Below, piece after piece: positions 32,371 through 40,881 of a stretch of 43,338 nt of DNA. Position 1 is the stretch's first letter. Each line of letters opens with the position of its first letter. The notes below the pieces were generated by a model. It did no database searches. It was not told where the DNA came from and saw only the letters and a program-made list of their open reading frames with translations. Source of the DNA: an uncultured Clostridia bacterium (lineage in GTDB: Bacteria > Bacillota > Clostridia > Christensenellales > UBA1242); the NCBI GenBank assembly GCA_944348085.1, contig CALVMU010000011.1, positions 1 to 43,338 of the forward strand, read 5' to 3'. A program made the translations under genes and the position numbers.

Positions 32371-32454
32371 ACTCGTTTTTTGTTGTGCTTTTTACTCGTT
32401 TTTTATTGTTTTTTTCAAACTCGTTTTTTGTGCAAATTTTTAAACTCGTTTTTT
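32371..32454. repeat. Four spaced copies of ACTCGTTTTTT
   Basis: Copies begin at 32371, 32394, 32419 and 32444, a period of 23-25 bp with diverged spacers. The last copy encodes the end of MinD (KKRV and stop on the minus strand); the other three lie in the minD-32336 gap and are not in frame with it. On the minus strand they read AAAAAACGAGT. Confidence 0.85.
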
Positions 32455-33231
32455 GATTGTCCTTTTAAAGTAGCCCATCAGCCCTTTATATTTGTATGTG
32501 CAATCAAAAATTTTCTTTGAACCATTGTGAATATTCTCGCTCAAAAGCGTGAAAGCTCTTGCGCTTTCTATTGACTGACATTGCCCACCAAGAGAGCATG
32601 AAGAGCCAATTGCATCATCTTCAGGAATAACTCCAAGAAGTGGCAAGCCCAGCGCCTTGACAATGCTTTCAATGTCCATAAGCTCGCCGTTCAAAAGCAT
32701 GTCTCCCCTCATGCGATTGATGACCAAACCTTTATAGCCAATGTTATAGTCATTTAGAAGCGCGATAACTTTGTCAGCATCACGAATTGAAGAGAGATGT
32801 GGAGTGACAACAATTATTGCCTCGCTGGCTGGAAAAACAGCGCGATGAAAACCTGCCTCAACGCCTGCTGGACAGTCAATCAAAATATAGTCAAAGTTTT
32901 GGTCAAGTTGGTCAACCACATTTTTGATATGCTCACCCAAAATTTTGACTTTGTTGTAAGCATGAGTTGACGGCATGCAATACAAAGACGAAATCTTCTT
33001 GTCTTGCACAAGCGCTTGTCTTGCTCTGCACTTGCCCATGATGACATCGGTTATGTCAAAAACAACTTGGTCTTCAACCCCCATAACAACATCCAGATTG
33101 TTGAGCCCAATGTCAACATCAAGAAGAACGACCCTAAAGCCAAGTTTAGCCAAATTTTTTCCAAGGTTTGCACAAATTGTGGTTTTTCCCACCCCGCCTT
33201 TGCCACTTGTCAAAACAATTTTTCTTGCCAT
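32440..33231 (-). CDS. minD: Septum site-determining protein MinD
   Basis: Membrane-associated ATPase that keeps FtsZ rings away from the poles. The deviant Walker A SGKGGVGKTT (residues 9-18, K11 and K16) with LLDVDIGLNNLD and LIDCPAGVE is complete, and the last residues (GLMGYFKRTIKKRV) form the amphipathic membrane-targeting helix of MinD. The start at 33231 follows GGGGCAGGAGC; an upstream in-frame start lies in the promoter. A small gene in the minE position follows. minC is not in view. Confidence 0.94.
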   Translation of the reverse strand: MARKIVLTSGKGGVGKTTICANLGKNLAKLGFRVVLLDVDIGLNNLDVVMGVEDQVVFDITDVIMGKCRARQALVQDKKISSLYCMPSTHAYNKVKILGEHIKNVVDQLDQNFDYILIDCPAGVEAGFHRAVFPASEAIIVVTPHLSSIRDADKVIALLNDYNIGYKGLVINRMRGDMLLNGELMDIESIVKALGLPLLGVIPEDDAIGSSCSLGGQCQSIESARAFTLLSENIHNGSKKIFDCTYKYKGLMGYFKRTIKKRV

Positions 33232-33249
33232 TTTTAAGCTCCTGCCCCT

Positions 33250-33280
33250 ATTGTATATCACATGCTTTGCGCGCGCAAAG
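33250..33280 (-). promoter_or_regulatory. minD promoter region with GC-rich palindrome (operator candidate)
   Basis: CTTTGCGCGCGCAAAG at 33265-33280 is a perfect 16-bp palindrome, standing out in AT-rich DNA. A -10-like TACAAT (33250-33255) lies 17 bp from TTGCGC (33273-33278), so the palindrome covers the presumed -35 of minD. This is a typical place for a repressor. Confidence 0.55.
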
Positions 33281-33433
33281 AAGATAAATTGAATTTTTAA
33301 AGTCTTTTTGTCATTTTTTGCAATAATAGCTCTATTTTATTTGCATGATTTTTTGCATTTGAAAAATGAAAATCAAAAAAAATTGCAAAATAAATTGTAA
33401 CCAAATTGCAAAAGTTTAAGAAAAAGCGAAACA
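33281..33433. other. AT-rich gene-free spacer
   Basis: Between minD and the 33434 terminator the DNA is a very AT-rich stretch with runs of A and T and no open frame of note on either strand. I see no promoter that I can fix and no RNA gene. Confidence 0.6.
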
Positions 33434-33466
33434 AAAAAGCCTTGATTTTTATCTTCAAGGCTTTAA
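33434..33466 (-). terminator. Terminator of the ferredoxin/Ppx-like/MreB-like operon
   Basis: Stem AAGCCTTGA (33437-33445) / TCAAGGCTT (33455-33463), then a T run on the minus strand. It is about 90 nt after the 33555 stop. Confidence 0.82.
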
Positions 33467-33554
33467 TTTTTTGGTTTAAAATTGTTTTGATTTTGCAAAA
33501 TTTAACATTTTTTTAAGTTTTTTGCGCAATTTTTAACAATTTTTCTGCATTTTT

Positions 33555-34556
33555 TTAGAAATTTTCAATGATTCTGTCAAGAAGTTCTGGGTCATCAAGC
33601 AATTTTCCTGCTCCCAAAATTGAAATGTTTTCTGCGTCTGGCAAAATCTTGAAAGGATATTTAAACTCTCGTTTCAAATAGTTGTCAAGACCTGTAATGT
33701 TGCTCATTCCGCCAACAAAAAGCACTCCGTTATTGATTATGTCAGTTGAAATTTCTGGAGGAAGTGAAGTGATTGTCACATCGGCTGAGCGCACAATTTC
33801 GTCGTAAAATGGCTCTAAAATTGGAAGCAAATCGTTGGACGAAATGATGTATGATTTTGGAATTTTTGTTTCAACATCAATGCCTGTTACTTCCATATTT
33901 AAGGTGTCGTTGCTGTAAAGAGAGCCAATCTCCATTTTAAGATTTTCGCTTACACCAAGCCCAAGCACAATGCCATGATTGTAGGCAATTGAATTGGTAA
34001 GCGCAACATCAACAGCCTTCCCGCCAAGTCCAAGTGTTGCGCCTTTGATGATTGAATTCATGTTTATAACCGCAATGTCTGTGTTTGCACCACCGATATT
34101 TATCACCATGTTTGTTTTGGTTGAGCTGATATTTTTGCCCGCTCCAACACATGAACATATCACCGTTGGAACAAGCCCAACCTCTCTGAAGCCAACTTCA
34201 TTGAGAAGATTTTTAAGCACCGTTTTGTCTTCTTGAGAAATTGCGCAATTTACAAGAGCGATAATGTTTTCACCTTTTTTTCTGATTTCAAGCTTATCGA
34301 AGAAATATTTTAAAAGTTCTTTCAAATATTGATAGTTGCTCACTTTGCCGTTGACAATAGGGCTGAAAATTTCAACATTTTCGCCAGTTTTGCCCATAAG
34401 GTCTTTTGCTTTTTGTCCAAGGCCAATAATTTCATAGCCATTTGCATTTGCCTCAGCTGCAACCATAGTTGGCTCACACAAAACAATGCCAAAATCTTTA
34501 ACATAAATTTTGGTGTAAGCTCCACCTATTTCAATTGCAAATTTATATTTCTTCAT
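33555..34556 (-). CDS. Divergent MreB-like actin-fold protein, 333 aa
   Basis: Aligns with MreB/Mbl over its length: FAIEIGGAYTKIYVKDFGIVL and EPTMVA near the N-terminus (MreB has IGIDLGTANT...GIVLNEPS), VINIGGANTDIAVI for phosphate loop 2, and VLFVGGMSNITGLDNYL for the adenosine loop. Both acids are changed: the phosphate-1 Asp is Glu9 and the phosphate-2 Asp is Asn153. MreB filaments guide cell-wall synthesis; with these changes it may bind but not hydrolyse nucleotide. The start at 34556 follows AGAGGTG. It lies 23 nt after a Ppx/GppA-like gene, also with the actin-like ATPase fold, so the two may form a complex. Confidence 0.82.
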   Translation of the reverse strand: MKKYKFAIEIGGAYTKIYVKDFGIVLCEPTMVAAEANANGYEIIGLGQKAKDLMGKTGENVEIFSPIVNGKVSNYQYLKELLKYFFDKLEIRKKGENIIALVNCAISQEDKTVLKNLLNEVGFREVGLVPTVICSCVGAGKNISSTKTNMVINIGGANTDIAVINMNSIIKGATLGLGGKAVDVALTNSIAYNHGIVLGLGVSENLKMEIGSLYSNDTLNMEVTGIDVETKIPKSYIISSNDLLPILEPFYDEIVRSADVTITSLPPEISTDIINNGVLFVGGMSNITGLDNYLKREFKYPFKILPDAENISILGAGKLLDDPELLDRIIENF

Positions 34557-34579
34557 AAGCACCTCTTTTTGCAAAAAGA

Positions 34580-36076
34580 CTAAATGATTTGCAAGCTCTT
34601 TTTAAACACTTTTTTATAGTCGCCAGCAATCTTCATAGCTTCCATAATTTCAAATTCTGCATTTCCTTCAACAACTGTCTTAACAATGATTGAATCACCC
34701 AAAATGTCGCAGATGATGTCTGTTATAATTGGCTTTCTTGATGCGTTAAGAGCGCGCGCAAGATTTAAAATAACGCCAAGTTTTCTCACTGCATCAAGGT
34801 CTTCATCGTTTAAGATGTCTTTGTATCTTATCCACTCATTTAATGAAAGGTTGTCAAGATTTTGGCACATGCAAACAAAGCCTGCCACCAACAGCTCTTT
34901 ATGTGTTGCTCCACAGATTCCACTGTTCAAAATCACATCAAAGCCATGCTTTTCCATATTGTTGTAATTGATAATTTTTCCGCAGTCATAGAGATATGCT
35001 GCAATTCTGAGTGGTTTTACATAAAATCTTGGCAACTTATGCATAACTTTAAGCTGTTTGAAAAGGATAAGTGCCATTTGATATACATATTCGTTGATTG
35101 AATTTTCGTCTTTGTAAAACTCATAAACATTATCAAGAGAATTTGACAATAAGTCACTGAACTGAGCTTGTGATGGAACAACCACATTTGCAATTGCAAC
35201 TCCACTGCGAAGATTTGCCGATGAAACTGCAATCACACTTGACTGACTTGCTTGGTAAACCGCTTTGACAATTGCAAGTGAGCTGATAATTTTTGCACTG
35301 TCAATAAAGTCAATTCCTTTGATTTTGCCAATTTTTTCAGAGTCAATGCCCTTGACAAAATCATAAGTTTTTCCCATAACCTCTTTGCTTACTTCATAGT
35401 TGTTGTCAATGTCAAGAGGATATCTTGCAATCTTTTTCGCAATCTTTCCAAAGGCAATAAAGGCATCTCCACACCCGACAAAATTGCTTTCTTGGTCAAC
35501 CTCTTTCAAAATTTCAATCTTGCCAAGCTCGGTTGTCATCAATTTTTGCATCTCGTCAATTGAACGAGCAGAGCCATTTTCATCTTTTAAAATGTTGTCA
35601 ATTCCGTAAGGCACAATTTGGCTTGCAAGCATTGTTCTTCTGTTGTATTTGACAATTCCAGTAAAATCTGCACCAACATATGCAAAAAAGCCTTTTGAAT
35701 TGTCAATTGAATTTACCACTGAGCTGTAAACTGCTTTCAAAAATTCTTCATCAGACAAAATTTGAATTGTCATGGCTGTGTTGTTGTAAACCTCGTCAAC
35801 AAAGCCCTTGTAATTTCGAGCAGAAAGAAGCACCTTTGAAGCAACCGCAACAATTTTGGTCGCTTTATATGTTTCGATAAGCTTTCGATAAATTTTGATA
35901 ACATTCAAAAGTTCATTTCTAGTTTTTGGTTTGATAAGTTCTTCAGCTTCAATTTCTTTGCCAAGGTCGAAGCGCTGACTTTTGTCCAAAATAAGTTGCA
36001 TTCTTCCATTGCTTACTTTGTAAATAGAAACTCTCAAAAAACTTTCATTCAATTCTAAAACAGCTAATTTTTCCAC
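34580..36076 (-). CDS. Ppx/GppA-like protein with degenerate nucleotide site, 498 aa
   Basis: Layout as in exopolyphosphatase/pppGpp phosphatase: two actin-like ATPase lobes (residues ~1-310) and a C-terminal HD-like domain. The catalytic-loop position keeps ILSDEEFLKAV (E110-E111). The phosphate-1 segment is LELNESFLRV instead of IDIGSNSxRL, phosphate-2 is YVGADFTG instead of DIGGGSTE, and the HD box reads LYDCGK (Tyr for His). Loss of these groups suggests a sensor or binding protein rather than an active polyphosphatase. GTG start with a GAGGGT ribosome binding site. Between the ferredoxin and MreB-like genes in one operon. Confidence 0.78.
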   Translation of the reverse strand: MEKLAVLELNESFLRVSIYKVSNGRMQLILDKSQRFDLGKEIEAEELIKPKTRNELLNVIKIYRKLIETYKATKIVAVASKVLLSARNYKGFVDEVYNNTAMTIQILSDEEFLKAVYSSVVNSIDNSKGFFAYVGADFTGIVKYNRRTMLASQIVPYGIDNILKDENGSARSIDEMQKLMTTELGKIEILKEVDQESNFVGCGDAFIAFGKIAKKIARYPLDIDNNYEVSKEVMGKTYDFVKGIDSEKIGKIKGIDFIDSAKIISSLAIVKAVYQASQSSVIAVSSANLRSGVAIANVVVPSQAQFSDLLSNSLDNVYEFYKDENSINEYVYQMALILFKQLKVMHKLPRFYVKPLRIAAYLYDCGKIINYNNMEKHGFDVILNSGICGATHKELLVAGFVCMCQNLDNLSLNEWIRYKDILNDEDLDAVRKLGVILNLARALNASRKPIITDIICDILGDSIIVKTVVEGNAEFEIMEAMKIAGDYKKVFKKSLQII

Positions 36077-36088
36077 ATTACCCTCACA

Positions 36089-36256
36089 TTAATCAAGTTT
36101 TATTGCCTCAACAGGACAGCTGGCCTCACACGCTCCACAATGAATGCACTTGTTTTTATCAATTTGAGCCTTGCCGTTTTTATCAAAGCTGATAGCTCCA
36201 ACTGGGCAAATAGCTACACAAGTTCCACATCCAATACATTTTTCTTTGTTTACCAT
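36089..36256 (-). CDS. 2[4Fe-4S] ferredoxin, 55 aa
   Basis: Clostridial-type electron carrier. MVNKEKCIGCGTCVAICPVG followed by KCIHCGACEASCPVEA gives two classic CxxCxxCxxxCP clusters (C7, C10, C13, C17 and C37, C40, C43, C47). The ATG at 36256 follows GGAGG and a well-formed promoter. It is the first gene of the operon continuing with the Ppx-like and MreB-like genes, 12 nt before the former. Confidence 0.95.
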   Translation of the reverse strand: MVNKEKCIGCGTCVAICPVGAISFDKNGKAQIDKNKCIHCGACEASCPVEAIKLD

Positions 36257-36277
36257 AATGTCCTCCGTTTCGAGAGT

Positions 36278-36306
36278 ATTTTAGCATATTTCAGAGAATT
36301 TGTAAA
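36278..36306 (-). promoter_or_regulatory. Promoter of the ferredoxin operon
   Basis: Minus-strand TTTACA (36301-36306), 17-bp spacer, TAAAAT (36278-36283). Confidence 0.7.
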
Positions 36307-36322
36307 CTAAAATTTTAAATAT

Positions 36323-36703
36323 TTATTTGTCTTCTTTCTTTTTATTTTTAAATATCTTAAAAAATTCGATAATGGCAAGGATGCAAAGGAAAAACCCGAA
36401 ACAAATTCTCAATATTTTTGAAGGCAAAATTGTCACTAAAACTGAGCCCAAAACAGAAAATACAATTCCGCTTAAAATTATGTAAATAATTCCGCGAGTT
36501 TTGACGAAACCGTTGCGATAGTGAATGATAAGTGAAAAAATAGCCATAATCAAAAATGATAGCAAATTTATGCCTTGGCACATCTTTTGGTCCAGCCCTA
36601 AAAAGATGGTCAAAAGAGGAATGAGAAGTGTTCCTCCGCCCATTCCTAGTCCGCCAAAAATGCCTGCAATAAAGCCAAAGAGAAGATACAAAAATATGGT
36701 CAT
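36323..36703 (-). CDS. TauE/SafE family membrane protein, second half, 126 aa
   Basis: Hydrophobic protein with about four membrane helices and the family glycine-rich entry motif FIAGIFGGLGMGGGTLLIP (residues 11-29). TauE/SafE transporters are usually ~250 aa, made of two such halves; here each half is its own gene. It overlaps the preceding half (36700-37137) by 4 nt (ATGA), so the two are co-translated and probably form a heterodimer. The family exports sulfonates, sulfite or related anions; the substrate cannot be told. The C-terminus is lysine-rich and cytoplasmic. Confidence 0.85.
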   Translation of the reverse strand: MTIFLYLLFGFIAGIFGGLGMGGGTLLIPLLTIFLGLDQKMCQGINLLSFLIMAIFSLIIHYRNGFVKTRGIIYIILSGIVFSVLGSVLVTILPSKILRICFGFFLCILAIIEFFKIFKNKKKEDK

Positions 36704-37137
36704 ATAATCAATCTTACACCTCCCGCCAGCATCAAAAGCGCAAAGATGATTCGAACTGCTTTTGGTGGCATAAACTTAAGCACATAAGCGCCAAGAATTC
36801 CACCAACAACCACGCCAAGCGCTATTGTCAAAAAAGGAACAGACTCAATCACTCGGTTGAAAACATAGACAGAGGCTGATATGTAGCTTAGTGGAAAGAT
36901 AACTGCTATGGCTGTGGCATGCGACTCTTTGCTTGAAAGAGACAGCACTCTTTGCAAAATTGGAACGCAAACCATTCCGCCACCACCTCCAAAAAAGCCA
37001 TTCAAAAAACCAATGACTGCGCCACTTAAAATAAGCAAAAAGATTTGCTTTTTGTCGAAAGGTCTCTCTTTTTCAGTCAATTTTTCAAAAGTTTTGTTTG
37101 AGCTTATGCTCTTTTTGCCTGTTGGAACAAATTTCAT
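36700..37137 (-). CDS. TauE/SafE family membrane protein, first half, 145 aa
   Basis: First gene of the split pair: a basic, polar N-terminus of ~30 residues (cytoplasmic), then about four helices with the glycine-rich motif GFLNGFFGGGGGMVCVP (43-59) and ATAIAVIFPLSYISA. The matching half follows with a 4-nt overlap. No ribosome binding site is seen before the ATG at 37137; a -10-like CATAAT ends 6 nt upstream, so the mRNA may be leaderless. Confidence 0.82.
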   Translation of the reverse strand: MKFVPTGKKSISSNKTFEKLTEKERPFDKKQIFLLILSGAVIGFLNGFFGGGGGMVCVPILQRVLSLSSKESHATAIAVIFPLSYISASVYVFNRVIESVPFLTIALGVVVGGILGAYVLKFMPPKAVRIIFALLMLAGGVRLII

Positions 37138-37143
37138 GTATAT

Positions 37144-37149
37144 ATTATG
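37144..37149 (-). promoter_or_regulatory. Possible -10 of a leaderless tauE-pair transcript
   Basis: Minus-strand CATAAT, 6 nt from the ATG and with no Shine-Dalgarno; the same spacing as at trxB, gpr and the PAP2 gene. The -35 side is poor. Confidence 0.35.
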
Positions 37150-37169
37150 AATATTTTTGCAAAAATTAT

Positions 37170-37198
37170 TTGATTTGAAAACACAAATATATTATAAT
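37170..37198 (+). promoter_or_regulatory. Promoter of the 1174-aa surface protein gene
   Basis: TTGATT (37170-37175), 17-bp spacer, TATAAT (37193-37198), with an AAAGGA ribosome binding site near 37231. It is divergent from the tauE pair. Confidence 0.7.
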
Positions 37199-37242
37199 AG
37201 TTTAGTGATTTAAAGAATATAAAGCTTTTAAAAGGACAAATC

Positions 37243-40200
37243 ATGATAAAGAAAAAAACAAACAAAACCAAATTAATTCCTTTTGCTATGGTGGCAATTT
37301 TGCCATTGTCTTTGTCGTTTGGCGTTTCTGCTTTCAAACTTGCAAGCGCAGAAGACTATAGCTACATTTCATCCTACAGCCAAGATGTGACAAGTGATAA
37401 CATCACCAATCCTTCATTTGCCGACATCTCTTCAACCTATGACAATGACGAAGACGGCGTTGTTGGCTCTTGGAGCGCAATTGAAGAAGAAAGTGGCGCA
37501 AACGGAATGATTATCGATATCGGTTCTGGCTCTTCAGGAAGCTCGAACTCTTCTTTCAGCAATTATCAAAACACAGTATATTTTCTAGAGAGCAATCCTG
37601 GCGCTTCTTTAGGCAGCGACAACAAGATTTTGATGATAAATTCAAAAACTTCAAGCACCACTGTCAACCAACAGGCAAACAAAGGTTTTCGCTCAGAGGA
37701 ATTCACTTTAAGCCCAAACAGTTATTATTCAATTTCATTTGCTGTCAAAACTGACACAAATGGCGACAGCACTGTTTCTGCTTCTGCTTATCTTTCAGGA
37801 ATAGTTGACGAGGATGGCAACCCTCTTGAAATTGGATATGAGTTTTTGTCAAATTCAGCATGGAAAAACTATCAAATCTTTGTTGCGACTGGCGATGAAG
37901 AACAAACTGTAACCCTTGATTTCTATCTTGGAACAAACAAAAACGAATATTCGACTGGCGTGGTATTCTTCGACAATGTGCAGATGTATCAATACTCAGC
38001 AAACGAGTTTATCAGCACAGCAAGAAACAATGGTTATACTGCAGACAACTATGAAGACTTGGATAGCACTGGCACAAAATTTATGGTCACCACCCTCTTG
38101 AAAGAAGATAACACTTTGGTGGATGAAAGCTTCAACTTTGACTTTGAAAATGACATCACTTCTTCCGACACCCTTGCGCCTTCTTGGACGGTTAACCCTA
38201 ATCACCAAAATGCACATGCACGCATCATGAGGTATGACTATCCAAACACTGCCTTTGAAAATGAGAGCGGATATAACTATGCAGGACTTGACCTTTCTTA
38301 TGACATTTTAAATGACAAGGCAAACGAGAACGCACTTGTTTTGTGGTCAAATGAAAGCGGATATATAACTCTGCAATCAAAGCCAATCGACATCAACCCT
38401 CACGAGATCTACAAAATCACCGCTTCTGTCAAAGTTGTGTCTGCTGATGGAGCAGGTTTCACTCTTGGCGCGCAAGAAATTGGACTGAACGATGACGAAA
38501 CTCAAGGAATTTACGCATATCATAAAAACCTTAACAGCTCAAACTACACCCTTCAAAGCGGACAAAGCACAGGCATCACAAGCAATACGACAAACAACTT
38601 TACAAACAACTATCAAACAGTTGAGCTTTATGTAAAAGGACACTCTCTTTACAAATCATCATTTGCAATCACACTTTCATTTGGCTCAGAAAGCTCTCCA
38701 AGTGTTGGCTATGTTGTTGTTGACAACATCAAAATTGAAAATGCAAGCTACTCAGACTTTTCAAGTGCTTCAAATCAAGTGACTTTCTCATCATACACAA
38801 CAACAAACACAAACAACTCATACTTCAATGAAACTGAGGCTGCTGACAAAAACTACCCTGTTACTGCAACTGGCTTTACAACTGAAAAAGCCAATGAAGA
38901 TGTCAACACTTCAGGCGTACTATATTTGTATAACAAGGCAATGTATGACGAGCTTTACAGCAGTTATCAGTGGTATGGAATTTATCCAGGCAGTCCACAA
39001 AACAGCAATCAAACAAACAATGTGTATATGATGTATAACCACACAAATTCACATCAATCTATCACATCTGGTTCATTCTCGCTCAGCACTGAATATCAAA
39101 AGGTTTCATTTGACCTCTACACTCAATCAAAATTTATTGCAAACTCAGCTTCAATCACCGTTGAAATCGTTGACGAAAATGGAATTGTGTTGTTTGAAGA
39201 AAGTGGCATTGCAAGTGAAGGCGTTTGGAACAATTTCTCAGTTGTTTTCCACTCTGCTGAAAATATGAGCCACACCTATACTGTAAAAATATCGCTTGGA
39301 ACAGAAGATAACGAGATTGCAGGATATGTTTATCTTGACAATGTGATTGCAAGCAAAAGCACTGCCGATGAATACAATCAGGCATATTACAAAAACGATT
39401 TCTCAGACTACTACCTTTCATTTGAAAACGACAAAGTTACAGGTGACGCAAGCACTTCAACCACAACATCTGCTTATACATTTAAAATCAACGAAGCCTT
39501 GGATGGCGGAGAAGTTTCTTCAGATTATGCAGTTGGCGCCATTGTAAATGGAAAAGAAAATGTTTACGGCATTGAAAATGACTTAAACCTTTTGGTGCTT
39601 TCAACATTCAAACCAAGCACTGCCACCCTGACATCTGTTTATTCACTTTCTTTTGAAAGCGAAAGCTACTACAAACTCACCTTTGACCTTCAAACAATGT
39701 TCCCAGATGCTGCAAAAGCAGAAGAAGATGACGAACATGAATGTAGTTATGGTGTTTCAGTCAGCATCAATGGATTTGAAGTGATTTCAAACTTGACATC
39801 TGACGAGCTTCAAACCTTTACAATCTATCTAAACAGCACCTCAGCCTCAACCGCAACACTTGTCTTCTCAATCACATCAGATTGCCATAACACTCTTGGC
39901 ACAGCAATACTCACAAATATTGACCTGACTTCTTCAACTCAAGCCGAATTTAACAATGCAAGCAATGTTCAAGGATATAAAGAAACAGTGTTCCAAAGCA
40001 GCTATATTGAAGAGGATAGTGGCGATTCAGGCGATAGTGGCGATAGCGGCGACACAGGCAGTGGAGACACGACAGAGCCAAGCACATCTCCAACAAGCCC
40101 ATGGCTTTTGATTGGCTCAATCATTATGGCTGTTGCTATGATTGTTGCAATAATTGCCTTCTTCCTTAGAAAAATCAAATTCAAGAAGAAAGATAAAATT

Positions 40201-40767
40201 GAAAAATCAAAATATGACAGAAAGATTTCAATCGATCAAAGTCTTGTTGCAAACGAAGCTGCTCGCAGACGCGATGAAGAACTTAAAAACTTGTTTGAAG
40301 CAAAAGAAAGCTTGAAATCTGAAAAAACACAACTTGAAGAACAACACAAAAACTATGTTCAAGAAGCAAGAATCAATGATAAAGGCAAGATAACAAAAGA
40401 CACTGAAAAAGAATTTAAATCTTACGCTGCAAACATGGCTAAGATTGAAGAAAAACTTGCTATCCTTGAAGAACAAATTGCAGTTGTTTCTGCTCCTGAG
40501 CACCTCATTTCACTTGAAAAAGAAGTGGCAGATGAAGAAGAATACAGGCTTAAGCAAGAGCAAAAGGCAATAAAAGATGAAATAAAAACGGCAAACAGTA
40601 AATCAGCAAAATCTGAGCAACCTGCCGAGGTTAAGGAACAAAAATCTTCAAGCAAAAAATCAGCTGGCAAAAAATCAACAAAATCTGAACAACCTGCCGA
40701 TGCTAAAGAAAAGAAATCTTCAAGCAAAAAAACTGAAAGCAAAAAAGCTGATAAAAATCAAAAATAA
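37243..40767 (+). CDS. Large surface protein with four jelly-roll-like modules and cytoplasmic coiled-coil tail, 1174 aa
   Basis: Signal peptide at residues 1-36 (ends ASAEDYS). Four beta-rich extracellular modules follow, each ending in a shared strand: GVVFFDNVQMYQ (239), GYVVVDNIKIEN (489), GYVYLDNVIASK (694), GTAILTNIDLTS (886). This closing pattern, GxVxxDNV, is typical of carbohydrate-binding jelly rolls such as CBM4/9. A SGDSGDSGDSGDTGSGD linker (~926-942) leads to one membrane helix (953-976). Then comes a ~200-aa cytoplasmic part: basic stop-transfer, coiled coil (~1005-1110) and two copies of a KSEQPA(E/D)xKExKSSSKK repeat. Sugar or wall binding is inferred. Single gene with promoter and terminator. 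Confidence 0.82.
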   Translation: MIKKKTNKTKLIPFAMVAILPLSLSFGVSAFKLASAEDYSYISSYSQDVTSDNITNPSFADISSTYDNDEDGVVGSWSAIEEESGANGMIIDIGSGSSGSSNSSFSNYQNTVYFLESNPGASLGSDNKILMINSKTSSTTVNQQANKGFRSEEFTLSPNSYYSISFAVKTDTNGDSTVSASAYLSGIVDEDGNPLEIGYEFLSNSAWKNYQIFVATGDEEQTVTLDFYLGTNKNEYSTGVVFFDNVQMYQYSANEFISTARNNGYTADNYEDLDSTGTKFMVTTLLKEDNTLVDESFNFDFENDITSSDTLAPSWTVNPNHQNAHARIMRYDYPNTAFENESGYNYAGLDLSYDILNDKANENALVLWSNESGYITLQSKPIDINPHEIYKITASVKVVSADGAGFTLGAQEIGLNDDETQGIYAYHKNLNSSNYTLQSGQSTGITSNTTNNFTNNYQTVELYVKGHSLYKSSFAITLSFGSESSPSVGYVVVDNIKIENASYSDFSSASNQVTFSSYTTTNTNNSYFNETEAADKNYPVTATGFTTEKANEDVNTSGVLYLYNKAMYDELYSSYQWYGIYPGSPQNSNQTNNVYMMYNHTNSHQSITSGSFSLSTEYQKVSFDLYTQSKFIANSASITVEIVDENGIVLFEESGIASEGVWNNFSVVFHSAENMSHTYTVKISLGTEDNEIAGYVYLDNVIASKSTADEYNQAYYKNDFSDYYLSFENDKVTGDASTSTTTSAYTFKINEALDGGEVSSDYAVGAIVNGKENVYGIENDLNLLVLSTFKPSTATLTSVYSLSFESESYYKLTFDLQTMFPDAAKAEEDDEHECSYGVSVSINGFEVISNLTSDELQTFTIYLNSTSASTATLVFSITSDCHNTLGTAILTNIDLTSSTQAEFNNASNVQGYKETVFQSSYIEEDSGDSGDSGDSGDTGSGDTTEPSTSPTSPWLLIGSIIMAVAMIVAIIAFFLRKIKFKKKDKIEKSKYDRKISIDQSLVANEAARRRDEELKNLFEAKESLKSEKTQLEEQHKNYVQEARINDKGKITKDTEKEFKSYAANMAKIEEKLAILEEQIAVVSAPEHLISLEKEVADEEEYRLKQEQKAIKDEIKTANSKSAKSEQPAEVKEQKSSSKKSAGKKSTKSEQPADAKEKKSSSKKTESKKADKNQK

Positions 40768-40775
40768 CAAAAAAT

Positions 40776-40801
40776 AAGGGGTTAATTAAAACCCCTTTTT
40801 T
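40776..40801 (+). terminator. Terminator of the 1174-aa surface protein gene
   Basis: Stem AAGGGGTT (40776-40783) / AACCCCTT (40790-40797) followed by TTTTTT, 8 nt after the stop. Confidence 0.9.
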
Positions 40802-40881
40802 ATTTTGCAATTAAATGAATATCATTTTGTTTTGTTGCTTTTTAATTTTTTTTATAGACATTATTGACGCTTTCTCGCCGA

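Noticed and set aside
32341..32460. CRISPR-like array in the minD gap
   Set aside because: The repeat is only 11 bp with ~13-bp spacers that are T-rich and not unique-looking; no cas genes are in view.
40016..40068. GGCGATAGT repeats as a DNA regulatory array
   Set aside because: They encode the SGD linker of the surface protein in frame and are explained by coding.
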